From: Candidatus Acidiferrales bacterium
GTDB taxonomy: Bacteria > Acidobacteriota > Terriglobia > Acidoferrales > UBA7541
Assembly: GCA_030043155.1 (NCBI GenBank)
Contig: JASHYE010000529.1
Location: 1 to 8,230 of the forward strand
Direction of reading: 5' to 3'
Length of the DNA: 8,230 bases
The notes beneath the pieces are model-generated. The model saw only the letters and a list, made by a program, of their open reading frames with translations. It searched no databases and was not told the origin of the DNA. The position numbers were made by a program, and so were the translations under genes. This document shows positions 1 through 6,302 of the stretch, piece by piece. How positions within the stretch are numbered: the stretch's first letter is position 1; every line of letters begins with the position of its first letter.

Positions 1-2115
1 ACCGATCTGGCGCGAAAAGGAAAGCTTGATCCAGTAATCGGCCGGGACGAGGAAATTCGCCGGGTGATGCAGATCCTTGCCCGGCGCACGAAAAACAATC
101 CTGTGCTCATTGGCGAGCCGGGAGTTGGAAAAACCGCGATTGTCGAGGGGCTCGCGCAGCGCATCGTCGCAGGCGATGTGCCGGAGGTGCTGAAGCCGAA
201 GAGAATTGTAGCTCTTGATCTGGCGTCGCTGGTTGCAGGCGCGAAGTATCGGGGCGAATTTGAGGATCGTCTGAAGGCGGTACTGAAAGAAGTTACCGAT
301 TCCGAAGGTCAAATCATTCTCTTCATCGATGAGCTTCACACGGTCGTTGGGGCAGGCGCGGCGGAAGGTTCGATGGATGCTTCCAACATGCTGAAGCCGG
401 CGCTTGCTCGGGGAGAGCTCCGCACCATTGGAGCCACTACTCTGAACGAATATCGCAAGTACATCGAAAAGGATCCCGCGCTTGAGCGGCGCTTTCAGCC
501 GGTGATGATTCCTGAACCCTCCGTAGAGGACGCTATTGCGATCTTGCGCGGCCTGAAAGAGCGATATGAAGTGCACCATGGAGTTCGCATTCAGGACGCC
601 GCGATTGTCGCAGCCGTGATGCTCTCTCATCGCTATATCGCGGATCGCTTTTTGCCGGACAAGGCCATCGACCTGATTGACGAAGCGGCTGCCAGCCTGC
701 GTATGGAATTGGATTCCATGCCGGCGGAGATTGATGAAATTGAGCGCCGGATTTTGCAACTGGAAATCGAGCGGCAGGCGCTTTCCAAAGAGTCTGACGC
801 TCATTCGCGTGAACGCTTGCGCGAAATCGAAAAGGAACTCGCCTCGCTTCGGGAAAAATCAAGCGGGTTGAAGGCCCAATGGCAAGTGGAAAAGGACGCG
901 ATCGGTCGCATCCGCAAGATCAAGGGCGAAATTGAGCAATTGAAATCCGAAGAGCAGCGTATGGAGCGGGCAGGCGAGCTTGCCAAGGTGGCTGAGATTC
1001 GCTACGGAAAGCTCTCGGCTGCTGAACGCGAGTTGCAGAAGGCGCAGGAATCGCTGGCCCAGCTGCAAAAGGGCCGCGCTATGCTGAAGGAGGAAGTAGG
1101 CGAGGAAGACATCGCGCGAATCGTTAGCAAATGGACGGGCATTCCGGTGGGCCGGCTGATGGAAGGAGAAGTTCAGAAGCTGGTGCACATGGAAGAACGC
1201 CTGCGGCAGCGGGTCGTCGGGCAGGATGATGCTCTTAGCCGCGTTGCGAACGCTATCCGCCGCAGCCGCTCCGGTCTGGCCGATCCGCGCAGGCCGATCG
1301 GGTCGTTCTTGTTTCTTGGGCCGACTGGCGTGGGCAAAACGGAACTCGCGCGTGCGCTTGCGGAATTCCTCTTCGATGATGAGCGCGCGATGATTCGGCT
1401 CGACATGTCGGAGTACATGGAGAAGCATTCCGTGGCGCGGATGATTGGCGCGCCTCCCGGATACGTCGGCTACGAGGAAGGTGGTCAGCTCACGGAGCAG
1501 GTTCGCCGACATCCTTATTCCGTCGTACTGTTGGACGAGATCGAAAAAGCGCATCCGGACGTCTTCAACGTGCTGTTGCAAATCCTGGAAGACGGCAGAC
1601 TGACCGACGGCAAAGGGCGCACGGTCGATTTTCGCAACACTGTGATCGTCATGACCTCGAACATTGGCTCATCGGCAATTTTCGAGCTCGCCGCAAAGGA
1701 TCCGAAGCGCGCCCGCACCGAAGCAATGGAGGCACTGCGGCAGATTTTCCGGCCGGAATTCCTGAACCGCGTAGACGATATCGTCATCTTCCAGCCGTTG
1801 GGCAAAGAGCAGCTTGAGCACATTGTCGACCTGCAACTGCAGCAAGTTTCGAAGCTGCTCGAAAGCAAGCATGTTTCGCTGCGGCTCACTCCGGCTGCCC
1901 GCGAATTGGTTCTGCGTGAAGGGTATGACGCGGCATTTGGAGCTCGGCCTTTGCGACGTGCTATCCAGCGACTGGTACAGGACCCGCTCGCGATGGACAT
2001 TCTAGACGGTAAGATTTTGCCCGGTGCGGACGTACTTGTTGATGCAGACTCGAAGGTAGGCGAGATGCGCTTTGAACAGAACAAGCCAAAAGCTGGTGTC
2101 GCGCGGAGCCATTGA
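1..2115 (+). CDS. clpB: ATP-dependent chaperone ClpB, C-terminal 704 residues (5' partial)
   Basis: Hexameric AAA+ disaggregase that threads aggregated proteins through its central pore, working with DnaK in the cytosol. The reading frame is open from base 1, so the start lies outside the window. By alignment from memory with E. coli ClpB, about 168 residues are missing, essentially the N-terminal domain. In window numbering, NBD1 has Walker A GEPGVGKT at 38-45, the pore-loop tyrosine Y83 in AKYRG, and Walker B D110-E111. A long coiled-coil middle domain follows at about 237-362; its length marks ClpB rather than ClpC or ClpA. NBD2 has Walker A GPTGVGKT at 440-447, pore loop Y488 in GYVGY, Walker B D512-E513, and the usual C-terminal AAA+ lid with GARPLRR. 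No catalytic residue appears lost. No intrinsic terminator follows, so some read-through into htpX is possible. Identity is secure. Confidence 0.97.
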   Translation, partial: TDLARKGKLDPVIGRDEEIRRVMQILARRTKNNPVLIGEPGVGKTAIVEGLAQRIVAGDVPEVLKPKRIVALDLASLVAGAKYRGEFEDRLKAVLKEVTDSEGQIILFIDELHTVVGAGAAEGSMDASNMLKPALARGELRTIGATTLNEYRKYIEKDPALERRFQPVMIPEPSVEDAIAILRGLKERYEVHHGVRIQDAAIVAAVMLSHRYIADRFLPDKAIDLIDEAAASLRMELDSMPAEIDEIERRILQLEIERQALSKESDAHSRERLREIEKELASLREKSSGLKAQWQVEKDAIGRIRKIKGEIEQLKSEEQRMERAGELAKVAEIRYGKLSAAERELQKAQESLAQLQKGRAMLKEEVGEEDIARIVSKWTGIPVGRLMEGEVQKLVHMEERLRQRVVGQDDALSRVANAIRRSRSGLADPRRPIGSFLFLGPTGVGKTELARALAEFLFDDERAMIRLDMSEYMEKHSVARMIGAPPGYVGYEEGGQLTEQVRRHPYSVVLLDEIEKAHPDVFNVLLQILEDGRLTDGKGRTVDFRNTVIVMTSNIGSSAIFELAAKDPKRARTEAMEALRQIFRPEFLNRVDDIVIFQPLGKEQLEHIVDLQLQQVSKLLESKHVSLRLTPAARELVLREGYDAAFGARPLRRAIQRLVQDPLAMDILDGKILPGADVLVDADSKVGEMRFEQNKPKAGVARSH

Positions 2116-2116
2116 T

Positions 2117-2145
2117 TTGACGGGTGATTCTGGTACCCCTAAACT
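2117..2145 (+). promoter_or_regulatory. Putative sigma70-type promoter of htpX
   Basis: TTGACG at 2117-2122 matches the -35 consensus in 5 of 6 bases. A 17-bp spacer leads to TAAACT at 2140-2145, which matches the -10 in 4 of 6. The -35 begins two bases after the clpB stop codon. The predicted transcript start near 2152 leaves about 20 nt of leader before htpX. This would let htpX be transcribed independently of clpB. It was read by eye; no start site is known. Confidence 0.45.
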
Positions 2146-2172
2146 GTTCTTATCGGTCATATTGAGGAACCT

Positions 2173-3033
2173 ATGAAAACGCTGAAGACAGCATTCTTGC
2201 TCACTGCGCTCACCTTATTGCTGGTCCTAGGTGGAGAAGCCATAGGGGGACGCCGAGGCATGACGTTTGGGCTGGTCATCGCCGTGGTGATGAATGCCGT
2301 CTCATATTTCTTTTCGGATAAAATCGCCCTGCGGTCAGCCCAAGCCCAACCAGTGACTCGCGAGCAAGCGCCTCGGCTTTATGCCGTTATGGAGCGGCTT
2401 GCCGGAAAAGCGGGCCTGCCCATGCCAAGGCTATATGTCAGCCCACAAGCGGCTCCCAATGCTTTCGCAACGGGCCGCAACCCGCGACACGCTGCTGTTT
2501 GCGTTACGGCAGGGTTGATGCAAATCATGAATGACGACGAGCTCGAAGGCGTAATCGCTCACGAGCTTTCTCATGTTCGAAACTATGACATTCTCACGTC
2601 CTCGATTGCGGCCACGATAGCCGGCGCAATTACCTGGGTTGCGGAAATGGGCCGGTGGGGTCTCATTTTCGGCGGTTTCGGCGGGGGTCGCGATGGGGGA
2701 GAGGGTGAGGGCAACGCCATCACGGCCATTCTGATGCTGATTCTGGCCCCTATTGCCGCGCTTCTGCTGCAACTCGGTATTTCGCGCCAGCGGGAATACC
2801 AGGCTGACGCATCGGGCGTAAAGATGGTCGGCCATCCCTACGGGCTTATCAGCGCATTGCAGAAGCTGGAGGGCTACAACAAGAAAATTCCCATGGCCAT
2901 TTCGCCTTCGACCGCCGCCCTGTGCATTGTGGCACCGCTGCAAGCACGCCAAATGCTGGCAAATCTCTTCAGCACCCACCCGCCGCTTGACGACAGGATT
3001 GAGATCCTGAAGAACATGCAAATCACACGCTGA
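2173..3033 (+). CDS. htpX: HtpX-type membrane zinc metalloprotease (M48 family)
   Basis: Inner-membrane metalloprotease of 286 residues (E. coli HtpX is 293), which in characterised bacteria degrades misfolded membrane proteins. The zinc site is complete: HELSH gives H130, catalytic E131 and H134, and E208 in the REYQAD motif is the expected third ligand. Four hydrophobic segments are visible at about 4-22, 30-48, 142-158 and 182-203. A glycine-rich loop lies at about 166-180 between the last two. This arrangement is normal for HtpX, with the active site facing the cytosol. The ATG at 2173 is preceded by TGAGGA ending at 2168, 4 nt upstream. It sits 57 nt after clpB on the same strand, an apt neighbour since both handle damaged protein. 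A candidate promoter lies in that gap. No CIRCE or other heat-shock operator was found upstream. Confidence 0.95.
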   Translation: MKTLKTAFLLTALTLLLVLGGEAIGGRRGMTFGLVIAVVMNAVSYFFSDKIALRSAQAQPVTREQAPRLYAVMERLAGKAGLPMPRLYVSPQAAPNAFATGRNPRHAAVCVTAGLMQIMNDDELEGVIAHELSHVRNYDILTSSIAATIAGAITWVAEMGRWGLIFGGFGGGRDGGEGEGNAITAILMLILAPIAALLLQLGISRQREYQADASGVKMVGHPYGLISALQKLEGYNKKIPMAISPSTAALCIVAPLQARQMLANLFSTHPPLDDRIEILKNMQITR

Positions 3034-3075
3034 AGCGCCGCCTCCGTCGGCAATTTACTACAAATGGCAGAAACA

Positions 3076-3125
3076 ACAGGGTCAGAGTAAAGATTTCAGG
3101 GTAGGCCGGAAGGGCAAAACCCTGT
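3076..3125. repeat. Small inverted-repeat cluster between htpX and the coiled-coil gene
   Basis: ACAGGGT at 3076-3082 is an exact 7-bp inverted match to ACCCTGT at 3119-3125. A second direct copy, CAGGGT at 3097-3102, can pair with the same right arm. AGGG at 3111-3114 and CCCT at 3120-3123 form a third, tight option. The three pairings exclude one another. There is no T-tract after the right arm, so it is not a standard intrinsic terminator. It could be a remnant of a dispersed palindromic element, an RNA structure in the htpX 3' region, or chance. Confidence 0.35.
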
Positions 3126-3151
3126 ACGACCGGACAGCAAAATCTAACTGA

Positions 3152-3180
3152 TTGACAATTCAACCATTTACCGCCACGAT
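3152..3180 (+). promoter_or_regulatory. Possible promoter of the coiled-coil membrane protein gene
   Basis: TTGACA at 3152-3157 is a perfect -35 hexamer. With a 17-bp spacer the -10 position is CACGAT at 3175-3180, which keeps only the A, A and T at positions 2, 5 and 6. The -35 is convincing and the -10 is weak, so the promoter may be factor-dependent or the match may be chance. A transcript starting near 3187 would have about 70 nt of leader, including a 5-bp hairpin (GTGCT 3208-3212 with AGCAC 3219-3223). Confidence 0.35.
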
Positions 3181-3258
3181 CCCGTTATCGGACGATTGGC
3201 ATCACCCGTGCTTCCTCTAGCACTCCGCAGGGGGAATTCAGGTTCAAGGAGAACCAAA

Positions 3259-4131
3259 ATGACTTTCGAAGAAAGAAACCAAACGCCGCCCGAAGCGGCA
3301 ACTCCCCGGTGGGTAGGTATTGTGGTGGTTTTGATTGCGATCGTGGCCTTGGTGGCCTTGGGCATTGGTTGGAGCGCCGAGCGAACTGCCAAAGACAACG
3401 AGACTGCTTTGGCTTCGCAGGTGCAGTCAGCGAAGCAGGGGCAGACCGTCCTCGAGCAGAGGCTGCAGCAAAGCGATGAAGCTAATGCGCAGATGCAGGG
3501 TGAACTGAACGTGATCACGGACCGCCTGAAACTCACCCAAGGTGAGTTGGCCAAGGCTCGCACTGAGGCGCGGAAAATCACCTCGGACGACAAGAAGCAG
3601 TTCGCGGCCGTGCAGCAGCAGGAAGACCAGATGAATACGCAGCTGGCCACCAAGGCTAGCTCGGATGACCTGAACAAGGTAAGCGGCGACGTCAATGGCG
3701 TAAAAACCGATCTGGATGCGACGAAGCAGAATCTGCAGATGGCGCGAGACCAGTTCGGCAACCTGATCGCTCGTAATCATGATGAAATCGAGACCTTGCG
3801 CCGCATGGGTGAGCGCAATATCTACGAATTTACCGTTGACAAGAAGGGTGAGAAAAAGCGCGTTGGGGATCTGACGGTTGAGCTGCGCGGAACCAACCCG
3901 AAAAAGCAGCTTTTCACGATGTATCTCACCGTGGATGACAAGCGGTTTGAGAAGCAGAACCGGTCCGTGGATGAGCCGATCTACTTCTACACACGCGAGT
4001 ACCAGGTTCCTCTGGAGATGGTCATCAACCAGGTGGGAAAGAACAAAGTCAGCGGCTACCTGAGTGTCCCGAAGGCCGCCGCACCAGCTCAAACGGCGAG
4101 TGGTTCAACGGGAACCGGATCAGGACAGTAA
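3259..4131 (+). CDS. Uncharacterised membrane-anchored coiled-coil protein
   Basis: Not recognised as a named family. The 290-residue product has a short polar N-terminus, one strongly hydrophobic segment at 19-38, and a long heptad-rich, Gln/Lys/Glu-rich stretch at about 45-185 that reads as coiled coil. A compact region of about 85 residues (187-272) follows, alternating hydrophobic and charged residues like beta strands, and then a low-complexity Ala/Ser/Gly/Thr tail (273-290). The layout suggests a single-pass inner-membrane protein with the coiled coil and terminal domain in the periplasm; that topology is inferred. The start is set by AAGGAG at 3246-3251, 7 nt before the ATG at 3259. 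An upstream in-frame TTG at 3196 has no such site. A strong terminator follows, so it appears to be its own transcription unit. No enzymatic motif was seen. Confidence 0.85.
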   Translation: MTFEERNQTPPEAATPRWVGIVVVLIAIVALVALGIGWSAERTAKDNETALASQVQSAKQGQTVLEQRLQQSDEANAQMQGELNVITDRLKLTQGELAKARTEARKITSDDKKQFAAVQQQEDQMNTQLATKASSDDLNKVSGDVNGVKTDLDATKQNLQMARDQFGNLIARNHDEIETLRRMGERNIYEFTVDKKGEKKRVGDLTVELRGTNPKKQLFTMYLTVDDKRFEKQNRSVDEPIYFYTREYQVPLEMVINQVGKNKVSGYLSVPKAAAPAQTASGSTGTGSGQ

Positions 4132-4167
4132 GCACCGGACAGCCTGAATTCCAACTGATGGAAAAAG

Positions 4168-4194
4168 GAGGCGCTCTTGGGCGCCTCTTTTTTT
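4168..4194. terminator. Bidirectional intrinsic terminator
   Basis: A perfect 7-bp GC-rich stem (GAGGCGC 4168-4174 with GCGCCTC 4181-4187) closes a 6-nt loop and is followed by seven T at 4188-4194. On the other strand the five A at 4162-4166 supply a T-tract, so the same hairpin can also end the convergent minus-strand gene, whose stop codon is at 4199-4201. It lies 36 nt after the stop of the coiled-coil gene. Confidence 0.9.
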
Positions 4195-4198
4195 GAAT

Positions 4199-4369
4199 TT
4201 ATTCCGCTTTGGATAGAGACCGCATCTTACGCCGCAGGAAAACCTTCGCGAGTGCTGGCAACTTATCATGAGGCAGCTTCCCTTGTTCATAGAGCTTCAT
4301 TTTAGCTTTCGCTGACTTCCGTTTCCGGTGGTGGCGCTTCCACGCTACGAACCGCTTGTCATTAGCCAT
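4199..4369 (-). CDS. Small, highly basic protein of unknown function (56 aa)
   Basis: Not recognised. The 56-residue product is extremely basic: 12 Lys, 7 Arg and 3 His against only 4 acidic residues. It has a dense cluster at residues 11-25 (starting KRHHRKRK) and a second near 46-50, with a Leu/Pro-containing linker between. No hydrophobic segment or signal peptide is present. Such composition fits nucleic-acid or ribosome binding, but that is inference; it does not match S21 or other small ribosomal proteins as I recall them. The start is well supported: GGAGG (plus-strand 4375-4379) lies 5 nt upstream of the ATG at 4369. The frame stays open further upstream to 4495, but that extension would overlap nagA and lacks a good site. 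The gene has its own candidate promoter, shares a terminator with the convergent gene, and diverges from nagA. Confidence 0.75.
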   Translation of the reverse strand: MANDKRFVAWKRHHRKRKSAKAKMKLYEQGKLPHDKLPALAKVFLRRKMRSLSKAE

Positions 4370-4400
4370 TCTTTCCTCCAATTCCCTTGGTGTTTCTTTA

Positions 4401-4428
4401 ATTGTAGCCGAGCTTGCGCTTCTTGCAA
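4401..4428 (-). promoter_or_regulatory. Putative promoter of the small basic protein gene
   Basis: Read on the minus strand, TTGCAA (4423-4428) matches the -35 in 4 of 6 bases. A 16-bp spacer leads to TACAAT (4401-4406), which matches the -10 in 5 of 6. The predicted start near 4394 gives a leader of about 25 nt, long enough to hold the GGAGG site. It lies in the 115-nt gap that divides this gene from divergent nagA. I found no equally good promoter for nagA on the plus strand. Confidence 0.5.
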
Positions 4429-4484
4429 CTACGCATCGCGATTTCCCCTCCGTTTCCTTGGACGTTCGAGTAGGATTGTGCGCG

Positions 4485-5654
4485 ATGACAGCCACAATTA
4501 TTCACGCGGCGCGAGCGCTCACTCCTCTTGAGGAAATTCGTGATGCTGCGGTTGTTATCGAAGACGGACGCATAACGTCCATTGCGCCGCGATCGGAGAT
4601 TGTCGCGGCTGCAGGGTCCAAGGAGATCTCGGCGCGGGATGCGACGCTTGTACCGGGTTTTGTGGACGTGCACGTACATGGCGCCGGCGGTTATGACGTA
4701 ATGTCCTCTACCGACGAGTCGCTAAGCACGATTGCTTCGACTGTCGCGCGCCATGGGACAACTTCTTTGGTCGCGACCACTGTCACGGCGCCACCCGACG
4801 AAACGCGCCGCTGCCTGGAAGACATTTCACGTTACATCCTGAACCCCACCAATCGCAGCGCCGATGCGACGGCCGAAATTCTCGGCATACATTTGGAAGG
4901 GCCTTTCATCAGCCCCGCGCGGCGCGGAGTGCATCCTGCGGGAGCCATTGCCAAACCATCTGTTGCCCTTCTCGACAGATACCTGGAAGCGGCGGCTGGA
5001 ACAGCTAAGATCCTCACACTCGCGCCGGAGATTCCAGGTGCAATGGATCTTGTAGAACGCGGATATGCAAAGGGCCTGGTCGTGGCCCTCGGCCACACAG
5101 ATGCGACCTATGAGCAGGCGCAGGCAGCGATTTCTCGGGGCGCAAGGCATGCCGTACATGTTTTCAATGCGATGCGTCCGTTTTCGCATCGTGAAACGGG
5201 AGTGCTTGGAGCCATTCTGGTGGATCCGTCCGTCACCGCTGAAATCATTGCTGACGGGGTACACGTCGATGATCCTGCGATCAAGCTCCTGCTGGCAGCA
5301 AAGGGTACTGACTTGGTTCTACTCGTCAGCGACGGCACAGCCGCGACTGGAATGCGCGATGGCTGCTACCGACTGGGTACTTTCGATGTGACTGTTTCGG
5401 ATGGCATATGCCGAAACCGCGAAGGCAAACTTGCAGGCAGCACGCTGACGCTGGACCGGGCCGTACAGCACATGGTCCGGCTCGGAGTGCCGATCATCGA
5501 GGCGGTTCGTATGGCTACTTACAACCCGGCTCGGCGCATCGGGCTGGAGAAAAAGAAAGGAATGCTAGCCTCCGGTGCGGATGCCGACATTGTCCTCCTG
5601 ACTCCCGAATTGAAAATTGCAAACGTTTTTGTGCGAGGGAACGCTCTTTTTTAG
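4485..5654 (+). CDS. nagA: N-acetylglucosamine-6-phosphate deacetylase
   Basis: Cytosolic amidohydrolase that converts GlcNAc-6-phosphate to glucosamine-6-phosphate and acetate, in amino-sugar use and cell-wall recycling. At 389 residues it is near the usual length (E. coli 382). Visible family residues are the HxH pair H63 and H65 in DVHVHG, metal ligand E138 in HLEGPF, metal ligands H204 in GHTDA and H225 in HVFNAM, H260 in DGVHV, and catalytic D283 in VSDGTAATGM. AGSTLTLD at 317-324 is also typical. The HxH pair is a complete copy of the amidohydrolase motif. The ATG at 4485 was chosen because the protein begins there like its family and AGGA lies at 4472-4475, 9 nt upstream. An in-frame TTG at 4356 would add 43 residues that run under the divergent gene. 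No nagB, kinase or transporter lies beside it here, so it appears to stand alone. Confidence 0.94.
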   Translation: MTATIIHAARALTPLEEIRDAAVVIEDGRITSIAPRSEIVAAAGSKEISARDATLVPGFVDVHVHGAGGYDVMSSTDESLSTIASTVARHGTTSLVATTVTAPPDETRRCLEDISRYILNPTNRSADATAEILGIHLEGPFISPARRGVHPAGAIAKPSVALLDRYLEAAAGTAKILTLAPEIPGAMDLVERGYAKGLVVALGHTDATYEQAQAAISRGARHAVHVFNAMRPFSHRETGVLGAILVDPSVTAEIIADGVHVDDPAIKLLLAAKGTDLVLLVSDGTAATGMRDGCYRLGTFDVTVSDGICRNREGKLAGSTLTLDRAVQHMVRLGVPIIEAVRMATYNPARRIGLEKKKGMLASGADADIVLLTPELKIANVFVRGNALF

Positions 5655-5710
5655 CGGACTTTGCTGGCCATTACCGTGGGCACATTGCACTGCCGTTGTG
5701 ATGAGCGCGG

Positions 5711-5739
5711 TTGACGTGAAAAAAAATGGATGCGATAAT
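5711..5739 (+). promoter_or_regulatory. Strong sigma70-type promoter of the atp operon
   Basis: TTGACG at 5711-5716 (5 of 6) and GATAAT at 5734-5739 (5 of 6) are separated by exactly 17 bp. A TG at 5731-5732 one base before the -10 gives an extended -10 element. The spacer carries an A-run at 5719-5726. The predicted start is near 5746, about 95 nt ahead of the first atp gene. It lies 57 nt after the nagA stop codon and is the best promoter match in the window. Confidence 0.7.
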
Positions 5740-5773
5740 TGCTGGCTTTGTGGTGGTTGTTATAGCTCCTTGT

Positions 5774-5790
5774 GGCGGTGACGAGCCGCC
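5774..5790 (+). other. Hairpin in the atp operon leader
   Basis: GGCGG at 5774-5778 pairs with CCGCC at 5786-5790, plus one T-G wobble (5779 with 5785), leaving a 5-nt GACGA loop. No T-tract follows, so it is not a terminator. It lies about 28 nt into the predicted leader and about 19 nt before a GGAGG. It may shape translation or message stability, but six pairs is short and no covariation was examined. Confidence 0.35.
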
Positions 5791-5815
5791 CTGCACTAAG
5801 AAATCCACGGAGGAC

Positions 5816-5833
5816 ATGCGGCAGTCGCGATAA
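5816..5833 (+). CDS. Possible five-codon leader ORF ahead of atp operon
   Basis: ATG at 5816 opens a five-residue frame (M-R-Q-S-R) ending with TAA at 5831-5833. GGAGG lies at 5809-5813, only 2 nt before the ATG, which is closer than normal. The stop is 7 nt before the ATG of the first b subunit, which has no good ribosome binding site of its own. Ribosomes ending here could reinitiate there. Equally, the GGAGG may be a chance match. Too short to judge by coding content. Confidence 0.25.
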   Translation: MRQSR

Positions 5834-5840
5834 GTGTGCG

Positions 5841-6302
5841 ATGCAGATTCTGCAACAGCTCGGCTGGCTTTTCTTCAAGTCCATTCCGTCAATCATTCTG
5901 TTTCTTCTGTTTTTTTGGTTTTTGCGCGCCAATTTCTTTAAGCCGCTGGAGCGCACGTTAGCCGAACGCAACGCGCGCATCAATAAAGCCCGCGCGGAGG
6001 CGCACCAGGTCCAAGCCGCGGCGCGCGACAAGACACAATCCTATGAAGAGGCACTGCGCAAGGCGCGTGCCAGCGTTTTTGCGGAACAAGAGACGACACG
6101 TCAGGCCGCCCTGGATGAAAGAGCGAAACTCCTCCAAAGCGCACGGACCGCAGCGCAAGACGCAGTTCGAGTAGAAAAGGAACGAATTGGCCGGGAATTT
6201 GCGGCGGCTCGCGCTCAGCTGGAAAGCGAAGCAACGGTGCTCGCCGGACGCATCGCGGAGCGAATTTTGGGCAGTCCCGCACCGGCAGGAGGCTCGCGAT
6301 GA
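5841..6302 (+). CDS. atpF: ATP synthase F0 subunit b' (first of two b-type subunits)
   Basis: Peripheral-stalk subunit that ties the F1 head to the membrane a subunit. At 153 residues it has one N-terminal membrane segment (about 8-29, ending in NFFKPL), then a long charged Ala/Arg/Glu-rich helix (about 36-145), the normal b-type plan. It has no signal peptide, unlike the next gene. The b' assignment rests on its being the first and shorter of the tandem pair; calling it a second b would also be reasonable. The ATG at 5841 was chosen because the protein begins right before its membrane segment, but no clear ribosome binding site precedes it; a GGAGG lies 27 nt upstream at 5809-5813 beside a tiny ORF. 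An in-frame GTG at 5772 would add 23 Arg-rich residues. The stop overlaps the next start (ATGA). Confidence 0.88.
   Translation: MQILQQLGWLFFKSIPSIILFLLFFWFLRANFFKPLERTLAERNARINKARAEAHQVQAAARDKTQSYEEALRKARASVFAEQETTRQAALDERAKLLQSARTAAQDAVRVEKERIGREFAAARAQLESEATVLAGRIAERILGSPAPAGGSR

Noticed and set aside
859..1581. Long open frame on the minus strand opposite clpB, with further antisense frames at 1515-2084 and elsewhere.
   Set aside because: These are shadows of the conserved clpB coding strand. They have Arg/Ser/Leu-rich compositions typical of antisense frames and no ribosome binding sites or recognisable domains.
2122..2138. GGGT and ACCC inverted pair after clpB as a possible terminator.
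   Set aside because: It is four pairs with a 9-nt loop and no T-tract, and it sits inside the better-supported htpX promoter.
3217..3225. CTAGCACTC resembles the left half of a CIRCE heat-shock operator (TTAGCACTC), attractive near clpB and htpX.
   Set aside because: The required inverted half nine bases downstream is absent (3235-3243 does not match GAGTGCTAA). It is better explained as part of a small 5-bp hairpin.
3196..3258. TTG-initiated 21-residue extension of the coiled-coil protein.
   Set aside because: AAGGAG seven bases before the ATG at 3259 clearly favours the shorter form, and the extension covers the leader region.
4356..4484. TTG-initiated 43-residue N-terminal extension of nagA.
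   Set aside because: It overlaps the divergent small gene and its regulatory region, has no SD, and would make NagA longer than its family.
4370..4495. 42-codon upstream extension of the minus-strand small basic protein.
   Set aside because: It would overlap the start of nagA and run through that gene's own promoter and GGAGG site. The ATG at 4369 has a far better SD.
5098..5391. Alternative plus- and minus-strand frames within nagA, and the many overlapping frames within the b subunit genes.
   Set aside because: The nagA and b frames carry the conserved motifs. The alternatives have no domains or start signals and arise from GC-rich codon bias.
5630..5660. Possible terminator at the end of nagA: a run of T at 5647-5652 after GC-containing sequence.
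   Set aside because: Only 3-4 bp stems can be drawn, and the T-run lies inside the coding sequence up to the stop codon, so it is too weak to call.
5772..5840. GTG-initiated extension of the first b subunit.
   Set aside because: It would add 23 Arg-rich residues ahead of the membrane segment, unlike b' proteins, and it coincides with the leader hairpin.
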